38,969 bases of DNA from a virus: positions 1-38,969 of the IMG/VR virus record IMGVR_UViG_3300042402_001379. One strand, written 5' to 3'. Numbering within the stretch: position 1 is the first letter of the stretch; the number at the start of each line of letters is the position of its first letter. Shown here piece after piece: positions 1-8,647 of this stretch. The translations under genes were made by a program, and so were the position numbers. The notes below the pieces were generated by a model. It saw nothing but the letters and a program-made list of their open reading frames with translations, searched no databases and was not told the origin of the DNA.

Positions 1-50
1 CACCGTACGATTTAACAAGAGGACGTATCATATATAGATACAAGTAAAGC

Positions 51-536
51 ATGAAATTAACAGGTATTCTTTTAGTTGTTATTATGGTAATGGGAGGCAT
101 TGGTTATTGGTATTATAACGATACTCAAGAACGAATGGCAATATTGCAAGAAAATAATGCTAAGTTAGAAACCGCAGTTGCGTTAAATGAAGCAGCTATT
201 GATCAAATGCAAGCAGACTTTGCTTCTCAGCAAACTGAACTTAATCGTATAAACAAAGAATATGCAGATATCCGTAGAGAAAATAGCAGGCTAGCTAATA
301 AACTTGCAGACATTGATCTAAGTTTATTAGCAGCCGAAAAACCAACATCAATTGAACGTGCAGTCAACCGAGGCACCGTAAACGCAGGTAGATGTTTTGA
401 GATCCTATCCGGGTCACCGTTAACAGAAAGCGAAATAAATGCAAAAGATGGCGAAAGTTTTAACAAAGAGTGTCCTTGGCTTTGGCCTGGTCCTAACACT
501 AGTGGCGTGCAGCCGCCCACAGCCCCAGGTAATTGA
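51..536 (+). CDS. Inner-membrane spanin (i-spanin, Rz-like)
   Basis: Predicted i-spanin, the inner-membrane half of the complex that disrupts or fuses the outer membrane at the end of lysis. The 161-residue protein has an N-terminal signal-anchor (about residues 4-22, ILLVVIMVMGGIGYWYY), then a long Gln/Glu/Asn-rich coiled coil (about 25-95) and a C-terminal periplasmic part with two cysteines (C115, C141) around a PLTESEINA and ECPWLWP segment; I recall similar C-termini in small proteins of marine T4-like phages. Its 3' end overlaps, in another reading frame, the start of a lipoprotein gene, which is the classic Rz/Rz1 arrangement. It lies far from the endolysin and holin-like genes near 32-33 kb, so the lysis genes are split. 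The role is inferred from topology and overlap. Confidence 0.75.
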   Translation: MKLTGILLVVIMVMGGIGYWYYNDTQERMAILQENNAKLETAVALNEAAIDQMQADFASQQTELNRINKEYADIRRENSRLANKLADIDLSLLAAEKPTSIERAVNRGTVNAGRCFEILSGSPLTESEINAKDGESFNKECPWLWPGPNTSGVQPPTAPGN

Positions 537-885
537 GGTTAGCACAAAACCAATTGACAAGCCTGAACTAACATTACCCCCTGTAGATGAACTACGTCTA
601 CGCCAGGTAAATTGGATTATTATTAACCAAGAAAATCTTGATGCCAAATTGGCAGAACTAACTGCAGGTGGCAAACCACTTGCTATGTTTGTATTAACCG
701 GCGAAGGTTATGAAAACTTAGGTTTAAATATTAGTGACATCAGAGCCTTAGTCCAACAGCAACAGGCAATTATTGTTGCTTATGAAAACTACTATAAGCA
801 AGCTGAAGTTGCACTAGAAAATGCAGAAGAAACTTCAGTTACCCAACCAGAACCTCCTAGGGGAGTGTTAGGTTTGTTTAATTAA
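439..885 (+). CDS. Outer-membrane spanin lipoprotein (o-spanin, Rz1-like)
   Basis: Predicted o-spanin lipoprotein of 148 residues. The N-terminus is a lipoprotein signal peptide: basic MQKMAKVLTK, a hydrophobic stretch and the lipobox LVAC with the lipidated cysteine at residue 24. A second in-frame ATG at 448 would give nearly the same signal. The mature part is proline-rich near the start (RPQPQ, PELTLPPVDE) and helical later. The first 98 bases lie inside the i-spanin gene in a different frame, and the gene then continues about 350 bases beyond it, so the pair is overlapping rather than embedded. It should sit in the inner leaflet of the outer membrane and contact the i-spanin through the periplasm. 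It is longer than the small embedded Rz1 of lambda. Confidence 0.72.
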   Translation: MQKMAKVLTKSVLGFGLVLTLVACSRPQPQVIEVSTKPIDKPELTLPPVDELRLRQVNWIIINQENLDAKLAELTAGGKPLAMFVLTGEGYENLGLNISDIRALVQQQQAIIVAYENYYKQAEVALENAEETSVTQPEPPRGVLGLFN

Positions 886-933
886 TCAGTCAACGTCTTG
901 CCCGAAACAAGAATATAAAGATAATATTACACA

Positions 934-1764
934 ATGATCGATCCTTATTCCGTATTGGGTATCGGAAAGAATTCTTCTGATGCTGATATTAAAGCTGCAT
1001 ATCGAAAACTTGCAAAAGAACACCATCCTGACAAAGGCGGTTCACATGAAAAATTTGCCGAGATTAATGCAGCATATGATAGTATTAAAGATGCAGACGC
1101 AAGAGCAAAGTTAGCAGAAGAACAAAGTTTTCAAAAATATCAATCTAACAAACCTCAACAAGATCCGTTTGCAAATTTTAATGATTTATTTGCACAGCAT
1201 TTCGGCGGTCAAAATCCATTTAGAGATAATACGATAAATTTTCGCACTGGACCACGCAATCAAGATATAAATATTACATACAGTGTAGATTTAGAAGATG
1301 TGTTCAACTGCGCTAAGAAAAACCTAAACATAAATCTACCTAATGGAACACAAAGGGCAATAACTATCGAAATACCTAAAGGCGTTACTCACGGAACACA
1401 AATACGATATCAAGGATTTGGTGATAACACTTACCAAGGTAAACCCGGTAACTTATTAGTTACATTTCAACTTAAACCACATCCTAAATTTAGAGTAGAA
1501 GAATATAATGTAATTCTACCCTTGCAACTGTCGCTAAAGGAAGCACTGTTTGGTGCAGAAAAAGTAGTGGAAACACTTGACAAACGTCAACTGAAACTAC
1601 ATATTAAATCAGGAACACAAATAGGAACAAGACTTAGAATACCAGAAGGTGGATTATCACAACCCAACAAACCTAATGGAAATCTATATATAGAAGTTAG
1701 TGTTAGTATACCTAGCTTAACAGAAGAAGACTTAGATAAAACAGTGCGAGATGTTTTTAAGTAA
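934..1764 (+). CDS. DnaJ-like co-chaperone (class II, CbpA type)
   Basis: J-domain protein of 276 residues. Residues 3-65 form a J domain with the HPD tripeptide at 31-33 (EHHPDKGG), which in this family stimulates the ATPase of Hsp70/DnaK. A short Phe/Asn-rich linker (NDLFAQHFGGQNPF) follows, and then two beta-rich C-terminal substrate-binding domains (from about residue 108: QDINITYSVDLEDVF, then PHPKFRVEEYNVILPL, and a KLHIKSGTQIGTRLRIP segment). There are no CxxCxGxG zinc-finger repeats, so this is the class II type rather than full DnaJ. It stands directly upstream of a ClpA-like unfoldase, so a joint role in remodelling or degrading host or phage proteins with host DnaK is plausible. 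The family call is firm; the role in infection is inferred. Confidence 0.88.
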   Translation: MIDPYSVLGIGKNSSDADIKAAYRKLAKEHHPDKGGSHEKFAEINAAYDSIKDADARAKLAEEQSFQKYQSNKPQQDPFANFNDLFAQHFGGQNPFRDNTINFRTGPRNQDINITYSVDLEDVFNCAKKNLNINLPNGTQRAITIEIPKGVTHGTQIRYQGFGDNTYQGKPGNLLVTFQLKPHPKFRVEEYNVILPLQLSLKEALFGAEKVVETLDKRQLKLHIKSGTQIGTRLRIPEGGLSQPNKPNGNLYIEVSVSIPSLTEEDLDKTVRDVFK

Positions 1765-1794
1765 TTGACATCTATTGCACATAGTTTATATTAT
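1765..1794 (+). promoter_or_regulatory. Sigma70-like promoter before the ClpA-like gene
   Basis: TTGACA at 1765-1770, an 18-base spacer and TATTAT at 1789-1794 (5 of 6 to the -10 consensus). It begins just after the dnaJ-like stop codon and lies 33 bases before the ATG of the Clp gene, with AAGGT as a possible ribosome-binding site. It suggests early transcription by the host polymerase that does not depend on the upstream spanin genes. Confidence 0.55.
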
Positions 1795-1827
1795 AGAAAC
1801 AATACATAACTTTAAGGTAACATCAGT

Positions 1828-4074
1828 ATGTCACAAAATGATAAAATCGAACAAATTGTAGAACGGGTATTTGCTCTGTCTAGAGACATGAATCACGAAT
1901 ACGTTACACTAGAACACTTACTTGCTGTTCTACTAGATACTGAAGAAGTTCAAGACATCTTGGCCGATTTTAATCAAGATTCTTCGATTATTTTAACTGC
2001 ACTAACAAATTATCTAGAAAATGAAGTAGACAGTTTGCCTAACGAAGAAGGAATTCGTCCAACACAGCCGAAGAAAACAGCTATGCTTGAGCGTGTTTTC
2101 AATCGTGCATTTACTCAAGCACTGTTTAATGGAAGACAAAAATTAGATCCACGTGATTTGCTTATTAGTATTTTGAGTGAGTCTAGTAGCCCTGCAGTAT
2201 ACTTGCTAGGCAATTACGGCATTACACGGGATTCACTAGTAGGATATCTAAGCGACACACATCGTTCCGCACCAGACGATTCAGACGTAAAAACAAAATC
2301 AGTTAAAGGTGACAGAGTACTACGCAAATTCTGCGTTAACTTAAATGAACAAGCTGCAGAAGGTATTGTAGACCCGATTATTGGTCGTGAAAACGAATTG
2401 GAACAACTTGTTCAAACAATTGCTCGACGTAAAAAGAATAACGTTATCTTAGTAGGCGAAAGCGGCGTAGGTAAAACTGCAATTGTAGAAGGGCTTGCAC
2501 ATCTTATTAACGAGGATGCAGTGCCAGATATTATTAAGGACCATACAATTTATGGACTAGACATTGGTGCCCTACTCGCAGGAACTAAATTCCGTGGAGA
2601 CTTCGAAGAGCGTATTAAAGAAGTGTTAGATGCACTTGAAACACGTGACGACGCAATTTTGTTTATTGATGAAATCCATATGATTATGGGTGCCGGAAAC
2701 GCAGGCGGCGGTAGTATGGATGTTGCTAACTTGCTTAAACCTGCGCTACAAAAGGGCAAGCTACGTTGTATCGGCTCTACTACATACGATGAGTATCGTG
2801 AACACTTCGAAAAAGACAAGGCCCTTGTAAGACGTTTTTACAAGGTTGATGTTCCCGAGCCAAGTGTTACTGATGCAAAACGTATCGTCGAAAATGCTAT
2901 TCCAGCATATGAATTGTTCCATGAAATCGCATATACCATCGAAGCATTGCACGGTGCAGTAGACCTTACACATCAATACTGGCATAATCGCCAACTACCT
3001 GATAAAGCGTTCGATGCACTTGATGCTGCCGCTGCAAGGCAAAAGCTATTGCCAATGGATAAGCGTAAACATGTGTTAGAACTTGACGACATTAGATTCG
3101 AAGTAGCAAAACTTACACGTATTCCAGTCGATCAACTTGTTCTTACTAAAGACAGCGAATACAAAAAAGAAAAGCCAGTGGATATTGAAGCTGTTCTAAA
3201 AAACAAAGTGTTTGGGCAAGACGAAGCACTTACTAGACTTGCAGATGCTATCTACATTGCAAAAGCAGGACTCAAGGATCCTAATAAACCAATCGGATGT
3301 TTCTTGTTTACTGGTCCAACTGGTGTAGGTAAAACCGAAACTGCAAAACAACTTAGTGCAGCAATGACTATGCCTCTTGTTAGATTTGATATGAGCGAGT
3401 ATCAAGAGCGTCACACTGTTGCTAAACTAATCGGTGCACCTCCTGGTTATGTTGGTTACGGCGAAGGTGGACAAGGAAGCGGTCTTCTTGTAAACAAACT
3501 AGAAGAAAATCCAAACTGTATTCTATTGCTAGATGAAATTGAAAAAGCGCATCCTGATGTTAGCAATGTATTGCTACAGCTAATGGATAACGGCATGATT
3601 ACAAACAGTGAAGGTAAAAGTGTTAGTGCAAGAAATACTATCCTTATCCTTACTAGCAACTTAGGCGCTCGTGATGCAGAACGTAATACAATCGGATTTG
3701 GTAACAACACTAATACATCTGCAAGTGATGAAGCTGTAAAGAGATTTTTCAGTCCCGAATTTCGTAACAGACTAGATGCTATTGTTACTTTCCGTAAGTT
3801 AGACAAAGATCTAATGCGTAATGTAACGGTCAAATTTTTGTCAGAGCTTGACAGTATGCTTAAACCACGTAACATTGAACTTGTGTTCGACGAGGATGCA
3901 CTAGACTGGTTAACAAATAACGGGTTTACCGAAAGCATGGGCGCTAGACCAATGGCAAGACTTATTAACGAAAAGGTTAAGAAGCCGCTTGCAAAAGAAT
4001 TGTTGTTTGGCGATAATATCAATCGAGTTCACCTGGTAGTAGAAAATGACACAATCTGCATTAGAACAACTTAA
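1828..4074 (+). CDS. clpA: ClpA-like AAA+ unfoldase
   Basis: Two-AAA+ Hsp100 protein of 748 residues, close to the usual ClpA length and without the long middle domain of ClpB. Residues 1-145 are the N-terminal Clp repeat domain. AAA-1 has Walker A GESGVGKT (210-217) and Walker B LFIDE (279-282). AAA-2 has Walker A GPTGVGKT (496-503), the pore-loop region [13 protein letters not shown], Walker B LLLDEIEK, and a [10 protein letters not shown] segment. An IGF tripeptide at residues 622-624 occupies the place of the IGL/IGF loop by which ClpA and ClpX dock on ClpP. The host ClpP could therefore be recruited, giving a phage-directed protease; no clpP gene is in the window. It is preceded by a DnaJ-like gene and its own promoter, and its 3' end overlaps the next gene by 29 bases. 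Confidence 0.9.
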   Translation: MSQNDKIEQIVERVFALSRDMNHEYVTLEHLLAVLLDTEEVQDILADFNQDSSIILTALTNYLENEVDSLPNEEGIRPTQPKKTAMLERVFNRAFTQALFNGRQKLDPRDLLISILSESSSPAVYLLGNYGITRDSLVGYLSDTHRSAPDDSDVKTKSVKGDRVLRKFCVNLNEQAAEGIVDPIIGRENELEQLVQTIARRKKNNVILVGESGVGKTAIVEGLAHLINEDAVPDIIKDHTIYGLDIGALLAGTKFRGDFEERIKEVLDALETRDDAILFIDEIHMIMGAGNAGGGSMDVANLLKPALQKGKLRCIGSTTYDEYREHFEKDKALVRRFYKVDVPEPSVTDAKRIVENAIPAYELFHEIAYTIEALHGAVDLTHQYWHNRQLPDKAFDALDAAAARQKLLPMDKRKHVLELDDIRFEVAKLTRIPVDQLVLTKDSEYKKEKPVDIEAVLKNKVFGQDEALTRLADAIYIAKAGLKDPNKPIGCFLFTGPTGVGKTETAKQLSAAMTMPLVRFDMSEYQERHTVAKLIGAPPGYVGYGEGGQGSGLLVNKLEENPNCILLLDEIEKAHPDVSNVLLQLMDNGMITNSEGKSVSARNTILILTSNLGARDAERNTIGFGNNTNTSASDEAVKRFFSPEFRNRLDAIVTFRKLDKDLMRNVTVKFLSELDSMLKPRNIELVFDEDALDWLTNNGFTESMGARPMARLINEKVKKPLAKELLFGDNINRVHLVVENDTICIRTT

Positions 4075-4753
4075 AGCGCATAAAAATTACCACATCTCTA
4101 AGGAGGTGTGGTATAATAAATTTCCTTACCGACTGTCATTTCTCGGATATTGGATCACATCGGAAGAATTAGAAAAACTAGGAACTGACAACTCTAGTGT
4201 TCGTAAAATGCAGCGTAATATCAGAACGTTTCTAAAAAATAAATTAGTGCCAATCGAATACAGAATCAGAGGATCAGACTCGTTTTGTGTTTACTTAAAA
4301 ACTGCAGAAGATGTTGTTACTGTAATGAATATCGTTGACTCTGTATTTTTGAGAGAGATAACAGGTCCTATTAGTGAAAAACAAGAAAGCATCATGTTAA
4401 ATGATGTAAACGTTCTTGTCAAAGAATCATTATATTACAAGAAATACAGATATAAAGTTGATGTAATTAGATTTCGAGATAGTGCAGATTTTTTAGCAGA
4501 GCTTAAAGATTTTGTAGTAAGCAACTTTGAAGAAGGCACTTATAAACTAAGCCAAGGATTTAGAGATTACGAGACCTTCCATTCCAATGGTATACCAGCT
4601 TCAGTAAGTATATTTGGTAGTATGTACACTGGCCCATGGAGATATCACGGATCTGTTTATTTAAAAAACTATGAAGATTTATGCACATTGCATATGATGT
4701 ATAAAAAAGAAATTAATAAAACTACAAAAATTGTAACAACGAGCGAAGTCTAA
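4046..4753 (+). CDS. Unknown protein downstream of clpA
   Basis: A 235-residue soluble protein that I do not recognise. It is mixed alpha/beta, rich in Tyr, Lys and Arg, with no membrane segment and no obvious catalytic motif. It has the look of two related halves: a segment around residues 55-85 (IEYRIRGSDSFCVYLKTAEDV) and one near 195-225 (PWRYHGSVYLKNYEDL) each pair a beta strand with an acidic helix start, perhaps an internal duplication. The start codon lies inside the end of clpA, suggesting translational coupling. A hairpin-forming stretch with an internal AAGGAGGTG lies at 4088-4113. The function is not assigned. Confidence 0.6.
   Translation: MTQSALEQLKAHKNYHISKEVWYNKFPYRLSFLGYWITSEELEKLGTDNSSVRKMQRNIRTFLKNKLVPIEYRIRGSDSFCVYLKTAEDVVTVMNIVDSVFLREITGPISEKQESIMLNDVNVLVKESLYYKKYRYKVDVIRFRDSADFLAELKDFVVSNFEEGTYKLSQGFRDYETFHSNGIPASVSIFGSMYTGPWRYHGSVYLKNYEDLCTLHMMYKKEINKTTKIVTTSEV
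4088..4113 (+). promoter_or_regulatory. Hairpin exposing a Shine-Dalgarno-like sequence
   Basis: A 10-bp inverted repeat (TACCACATCT at 4088-4097 with AGGTGTGGTA at 4104-4113, one G-T pair, six-base loop) starts 14 bases after the clpA stop, inside the next gene. The loop and 3' arm contain AAGGAGGTG, a perfect anti-16S match, followed by TATAATAAATTT. There is no ATG at a suitable distance, so it is not a normal start site. It could stabilise the clpA 3' end or pause ribosomes. It may also be chance. Confidence 0.3.
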
Positions 4754-4759
4754 TAAATA
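4752..4759 (+). promoter_or_regulatory. Late-promoter box (AATAAATA)
   Basis: AATAAATA followed by CTACTATAATAGG, resembling the T4 late -10 element TATAAATACTATT. It lies 21 bases before the ATG at 4781 and at the start of the structural gene block, where a switch to late transcription is expected. Confidence 0.5.
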
Positions 4760-4780
4760 CTACTATAATAGGAGTATAGC

Positions 4781-4945
4781 ATGGCTAAACTTAATCAAAG
4801 TATGGTAGTTATAAAAGTAAGTGAATTGCTACGTGACGAGCAGGATCCAACTACAATTCTCGACACTGATACAATAAATAGTATTGAAGCAGTTGTTCAA
4901 GAATTAGTTGGACCAGGTAAGTTAGTAGAAATCATAAAAGAATGA
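4781..4945 (+). CDS. Small unknown protein (54 aa)
   Basis: A short gene starting at ATG 4781 with GGAG at 4771-4774 as ribosome-binding site, encoding 54 residues (MAKLNQSMVVIKVSELLRDE at the N-terminus, GPGKLVEIIKE at the C-terminus). Predicted helical, acidic and amphipathic, with no membrane segment. Its stop codon overlaps the ATG of the next gene (ATGA), a strong sign of a real translated gene coupled to the structural gene downstream. The late-promoter box just upstream places it in the late class; it could be a small assembly or virion protein. The function is unknown. Confidence 0.65.
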   Translation: MAKLNQSMVVIKVSELLRDEQDPTTILDTDTINSIEAVVQELVGPGKLVEIIKE

Positions 4946-5355
4946 GCGCAACAAGTATAACATTATTAACAAATCAAAGTAGTCTTAGCTATAGCGGAGA
5001 TGCAGTTAAGGCTGATGGGTATTATGGTAAAACAGATGGTGTTCACACTGTCAGTGTAACTGTTAATAATTTTGTAGGTCGTATTCACATCGAAGCCAGT
5101 CTTGCGACAACACCAACTGCCGCAGACTGGTTTCCTATTTACTTAAACAGTGGTAATAGTTTTAAACAATATCCAGTTACAGCTACTCCAAGTGGTGCAG
5201 GTGGAATAGGCGACACTATCACCGAAGCATGGACATTCCGTGCTAATTTACTATGGATTAGGGCAAGGGTAGATCGCAGTTATATCTCCCCAACACCTGC
5301 ACAATATAGTAGTTCAGATCACGGTACGGTAGAAAAGATCCTCCTAAACCTATAA
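4942..5355 (+). CDS. Probable virion structural protein (beta-rich)
   Basis: A 137-residue protein dominated by beta-strand patterns and Ser/Thr/Gly turns (ITLLTNQSSLSYSGDAV, TVSVTVNNFVGRIHIEASL, TPTAADWFPIYLNSG, AWTFRANLLWIRARVDRSY). The pattern of a measured-quantity-like beta sandwich with alternating strands is typical of small head, neck or fibre-associated proteins in marine T4-like phages. There is no signal peptide or catalytic motif. It is translationally coupled to the 54-residue gene before it and followed by a late promoter and fibre genes, which supports a structural role. The exact place in the virion is unknown. Confidence 0.6.
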   Translation: MSATSITLLTNQSSLSYSGDAVKADGYYGKTDGVHTVSVTVNNFVGRIHIEASLATTPTAADWFPIYLNSGNSFKQYPVTATPSGAGGIGDTITEAWTFRANLLWIRARVDRSYISPTPAQYSSSDHGTVEKILLNL

Positions 5356-5358
5356 ATA
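5351..5358 (+). promoter_or_regulatory. T4-type late promoter (TATAAATA)
   Basis: A perfect TATAAATA followed by CTGTATATAAC, beginning within the stop codon of the preceding gene and 33 bases before the ATG at 5392, which has AGGA as ribosome-binding site. It matches the late -10 element recognised by gp55-type sigma factors. Confidence 0.65.
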
Positions 5359-5391
5359 CTGTATATAACAGTAAATGTTTAGGAAACAGAT

Positions 5392-6327
5392 ATGCCAATT
5401 TATGCACAAAGTTCTACACTTAGAAACCTACTAATACCGTTAGTAGATATAGATCAAACAACACTTGCAGCCGATCAAGTTTTACAATATAACGACACAA
5501 CTGGTAAATTTGAAAATCAAGCACTATCATTAAGTGGTGCAGGTTTTGTTGTCAGTGCATCGAACTTAGGTGCAGGGAATGAAGTATTCAAACAACAAAC
5601 AAGCGGTAACTTAGAATTTAGAACTCTTACTGCTGGCGCAGGTGTAACATTAACACAAAGCGCAACTGGAATTACAATTGCAACAAGTGGCGCAAATACA
5701 AGTGCAGTAAACATTGGTACCGGAACTGGAATTTTTACTAGTAAGTCCGGCGATAACATTCAACTAAGATCGTTAAAGACCGGAACGGGAAATATCAACC
5801 TTGCAATAGCAGCAAGCGGTGCAGGAAACGAAGTAGAATTTGTCAATACTGCAGAAATTAACACAGCAAGCAACTTGGGCGCTGGAACTGGAATATTTGC
5901 TCAAAAAAGTACATACGACTTACAATTCAAAAGTATAGTAGCAGGTTCGAATGTTACTATTACATCTTCTAGCACCGAAGTAACAATAGCAGCAGGCAGT
6001 GCGCCAAACACAGGTTTCACATATCAGTTAACAGTTAACTTTGATGGCAGCGGCAACGTATCATCTGTCACAGGTTTACCTAGCGGTTGGTCTTCATCTG
6101 TTTCCGGGAATAATATTACTATAACACACACTGCAGGTGTTATGGTCAAAACTATCAGTTACTGGGGTTCGGACCCAACAAATGGTTGGCAACTAAGATT
6201 CCCAACATCAGGTTATCAAGCAACTGTTCCAGCAGGATTTGAAACCACACGATTTAAGATAAATGTAAATTCGACTACAGCAGGTGCTGACCCGAATGGT
6301 AGCGCAAAAGTGAATGTGATATTCTAA
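5392..6327 (+). CDS. Fibre-like structural protein with three repeats
   Basis: A 311-residue beta-rich protein. After a conserved-looking start (MPIYAQSSTLRNLLIP and DQVLQYNDTTGKFENQ) there are three related repeats: one beginning NLGAGNEVFKQQ (about residue 54), one NIGTGTGIFTSK (about 107) and one NLGAGTGIFAQK (about 162), each ending in an alternating-strand segment such as GVTLTQSATGITIATSG. The C-terminal domain (from about 205) is a separate Gly/Ser-rich beta domain ending in KVNVIF. Such repeats are typical of trimeric tail-fibre or appendage shafts. It has its own late promoter and lies one base before the next large structural gene, so the two are probably co-expressed. Confidence 0.7.
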   Translation: MPIYAQSSTLRNLLIPLVDIDQTTLAADQVLQYNDTTGKFENQALSLSGAGFVVSASNLGAGNEVFKQQTSGNLEFRTLTAGAGVTLTQSATGITIATSGANTSAVNIGTGTGIFTSKSGDNIQLRSLKTGTGNINLAIAASGAGNEVEFVNTAEINTASNLGAGTGIFAQKSTYDLQFKSIVAGSNVTITSSSTEVTIAAGSAPNTGFTYQLTVNFDGSGNVSSVTGLPSGWSSSVSGNNITITHTAGVMVKTISYWGSDPTNGWQLRFPTSGYQATVPAGFETTRFKINVNSTTAGADPNGSAKVNVIF

Positions 6328-6328
6328 T

Positions 6329-8272
6329 ATGTTAACAAGACCAGCAAAATTATTACCAGTACACTTCACACTAGGTGCGCCGCTGTCAGCAGACGTGGAC
6401 GGTAAGGTATACCAGTTCGCTGGTTCTCTTACTATGGTCAACCCACAGATTCACAGTGATGCAAGTCTGGGTGGGGCATATGATTTAACTAATCTTAAAG
6501 TAGGTGACTATGTAGCAACCGAGCCCGGTGGCCGGATAATGAAGATTGTTGCTATTGCAAGTCAAAGTACAGGTGCAGCATCAGTCACAGTAGAAGACGA
6601 GCTTAGACAGAATCAGCAACAAGATCCAACAGGTAATAGTGACGCTTATATTACTAGCAATACAGGTATTGTATTTGAAGTAGTAGAAGGAAAGCCTATA
6701 CTATTTCCTTATGGAGACCAAAGCACAGAAGTAGTAGGTTTTGTTAAAGATTATGCAAGCGAAATACAAAGCAGATTTGAATACTTAAGACAAAGCAAAC
6801 TTATTGATGTAACACAAGCACATTCGTTTGTTGTTGGCGATTTAATTACATATAACACTGGAACTAGCACGTATCAATTGCTAACAACAAACACAGTATG
6901 GGTAGGTACTGTTATCGAAGTAGACAATCCTATAACAGGTAGTTTCAGATATAGACCCACAGGAAGCATTGTAGACATAGCACTCGCAGGTGCCGGGCCA
7001 TACTTTTATTGGGACAATTCTAATCCCGGTAAGCTAACATCAACTACACCATCATCAGGTCAGAGAGTTGTTCCTGCATTCTTTAAATTAAGTTCAACAC
7101 AAGCAATATATTTCCAAGGCGGGGCAGTAACTAACTTATCCGGTAACTTTGTGACACTAGATACTGCTCAGACTATTACTGGCGAAAAAACCTTTAATGC
7201 TGAACAAACATTTAACAACCCAACAGAATTTAATTCAACAATAAATGTAACAGACAACACTAATAGCAGTAGTGCAATCACAGGTGCAATCGTAGTTGCA
7301 GGTGGAGTTGGCATCGGCGATAATTTAACAGTTGGCGGTAACATATCTGTTGCAGGCGATCTAACTGTTAGCGGAACAGCTACTATTATTAACACCACTA
7401 ACATGACAGTGTCAGATAAACTTATCGAGTTAGCTACTGGCACAACAGGTGCACCTGGCGGCGACAGCGGTATTGTTATTGAACGTGGCGACGAAAATAA
7501 CGTATTCTTTGGTTGGGACGAAAGTGCTGATGTGTTTACCATTGGAACTGGCACATTTACAGGCAGTTCAAGCGGAAACTTGACTCTTACTGATGCTAAC
7601 ATTCGAGTAGCTAATGCTAGTGTCACCGGAACACTAGACGTAACAAATACAGCTACATTTAGTGGAAATATTATATTAGGTAGCGATACCACTGATAATA
7701 TCACCGTTAACGCTGACATTGCTAGCAACATAACACCCGACTCGACATCAACATACAGTCTAGGTTCTTTATCTAAAAGATGGGATCATGTTTATACCAC
7801 AAACATAAATGCTGATGGTTCGTTGACTGTTAGCGGAAACGCAACGTTTAACACAAGCGAACTAATTTTAAAAAATCCTAGTGCTGCACTAATAGAGCAT
7901 TCAATGCATGTGCTATATGGTAGTACATCAAATGGAACGCAAACAGAATTATTTTTAGATCCATCAAGCACAAGAATAACATTAGCTAACAATTCAACTA
8001 TGATGTTTGAAGTAGATGTTATCGGAAGAAATATTACAGGAACAAAACACTCAGTTATTAAAATTCAAGGTGTTATAGATAAAACAAGTAATAACACTGT
8101 ATTAGTAAACACAAACAACCAAACTATATTTGCACAAGTAGATAATACTTGGAGCGTAGTAGTTGAAGCAGACAATACTAGTGACACTATTGTAGTAAAA
8201 GTAACAGGCGAATCCAGTGAATCTGTCAGATGGACTGCTTTTGTAAAGACAACTAGCATAAATCATCAGTAA
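6329..8272 (+). CDS. Large tail-fibre/appendage structural protein
   Basis: A 647-residue protein of phage-fibre type. The N-terminal 250 residues look like an attachment domain (QFAGSLTMVNPQ, TVEDELRQNQQQD, GKPILFPYGDQSTEVVGFV). From about residue 270 come repetitive beta-helix-like elements (QTITGEKTFNAEQTF, GAIVVAGGVGIGDNLTV, GGNISVAGDLTVSGTATI), then a segment common in marine phage virion proteins (SDKLIELATGT, GIVIERGDENNVFFGWDES). Further on there are TFSGNIILGSD and YSLGSLSKRWDHVYTTNIN, the latter resembling fibre knob-proximal repeats. The C-terminal 140 residues form a distinct domain ending in TAFVKTTSINHQ. It immediately follows another fibre-like gene. It is probably a virion appendage that contacts the host, but receptor binding is inferred only from type. 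Confidence 0.72.
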   Translation: MLTRPAKLLPVHFTLGAPLSADVDGKVYQFAGSLTMVNPQIHSDASLGGAYDLTNLKVGDYVATEPGGRIMKIVAIASQSTGAASVTVEDELRQNQQQDPTGNSDAYITSNTGIVFEVVEGKPILFPYGDQSTEVVGFVKDYASEIQSRFEYLRQSKLIDVTQAHSFVVGDLITYNTGTSTYQLLTTNTVWVGTVIEVDNPITGSFRYRPTGSIVDIALAGAGPYFYWDNSNPGKLTSTTPSSGQRVVPAFFKLSSTQAIYFQGGAVTNLSGNFVTLDTAQTITGEKTFNAEQTFNNPTEFNSTINVTDNTNSSSAITGAIVVAGGVGIGDNLTVGGNISVAGDLTVSGTATIINTTNMTVSDKLIELATGTTGAPGGDSGIVIERGDENNVFFGWDESADVFTIGTGTFTGSSSGNLTLTDANIRVANASVTGTLDVTNTATFSGNIILGSDTTDNITVNADIASNITPDSTSTYSLGSLSKRWDHVYTTNINADGSLTVSGNATFNTSELILKNPSAALIEHSMHVLYGSTSNGTQTELFLDPSSTRITLANNSTMMFEVDVIGRNITGTKHSVIKIQGVIDKTSNNTVLVNTNNQTIFAQVDNTWSVVVEADNTSDTIVVKVTGESSESVRWTAFVKTTSINHQ

Positions 8273-8274
8273 AT

Positions 8275-8286
8275 GATAAATAAATA
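8275..8286 (+). promoter_or_regulatory. Overlapping late-promoter boxes
   Basis: GATAAATA (8275-8282) overlaps AATAAATA (8279-8286), both matching the NATAAATA late box, 40 to 44 bases before the ATG at 8326. A small inverted repeat GCGC-ACA-GCGC follows at about 8290-8300, so the leader may be structured. Confidence 0.5.
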
Positions 8287-8325
8287 TAAGCGCACAGCGC
8301 AATTTAAATTTTAGGAGATTAAATC

Positions 8326-8592
8326 ATGGCACTAACAACAGCAGCAGTATACAAGTCAGCAGTGAACGGTCTAGGTTCAACTACTTACATTGTAACTCTA
8401 AGCAAGTCAAGCATCACTGAAGCAGAAGCAGCAGCAGCAATCAAAGCAGCAGTAGAAGAAGGCAACACAGTTGCAGGCGTTATCGTTGCAACAAACGTTG
8501 TAACTGTCGCACTACAAGGCGCAGGCATCACTGCAGGTTCAAACTACGGTGCATCAGGTGTTACTTCAGCAGTTTATGCAACATTTGCATAA
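8326..8592 (+). CDS. Small Ala-rich virion protein candidate
   Basis: An 88-residue Ala/Val/Thr-rich protein: an Ala-rich helix (ITEAEAAAAIKAAVEEG) is flanked by beta-rich segments, ending GVTSAVYATFA. A strong ribosome-binding site (TTAGGAGA) precedes the ATG. Codon choice looks optimised (many GCA, repeated AAC and ATC) compared with its neighbours, as is common for abundant proteins. The gene is a single-gene transcription unit bounded by a late promoter and a strong terminator, which suggests a protein made in large amounts, such as a decoration or other virion protein. Its C-terminus (GSNYGASGVTSAVYATFA) resembles that of the next gene (GTNSYDASAATVVAYTF), so the two may be paralogues. 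I cannot name the protein. Confidence 0.65.
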   Translation: MALTTAAVYKSAVNGLGSTTYIVTLSKSSITEAEAAAAIKAAVEEGNTVAGVIVATNVVTVALQGAGITAGSNYGASGVTSAVYATFA

Positions 8593-8614
8593 TAGTTAAG
8601 TAACTTAACTTATT

Positions 8615-8643
8615 AAAGCCTCGCTTCGGTGGGGCTTTTTTAT
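8615..8643 (+). terminator. Rho-independent terminator with UUCG tetraloop
   Basis: Stem AAAGCCTCGC (8615-8624) pairs with GTGGGGCTTT (8629-8638, with G-T pairs), closing a C(TTCG)G tetraloop, followed by a T-rich run. This extra-stable cUUCGg loop is a hallmark of T4-type terminators. It ends the unit of the 88-residue gene. Confidence 0.85.
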
Positions 8644-8647
8644 TTTC

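Noticed and set aside
1-50. End of an upstream gene or a promoter before the i-spanin
   Set aside because: A stop codon at 13-15 in frame 1 would fit a gene tail, but only four codons are visible; no clear promoter box was found.
3456-4022. Minus-strand open frame of 188 codons across clpA
   Set aside because: It lies antisense to the conserved AAA-2 domain and is Leu/Ser-rich, as expected from the reverse of such codons.
7168-7731. Minus-strand open frame of 187 codons
   Set aside because: It is a shadow of the fibre gene, low complexity (Val/Ser/Pro), without a start signal.
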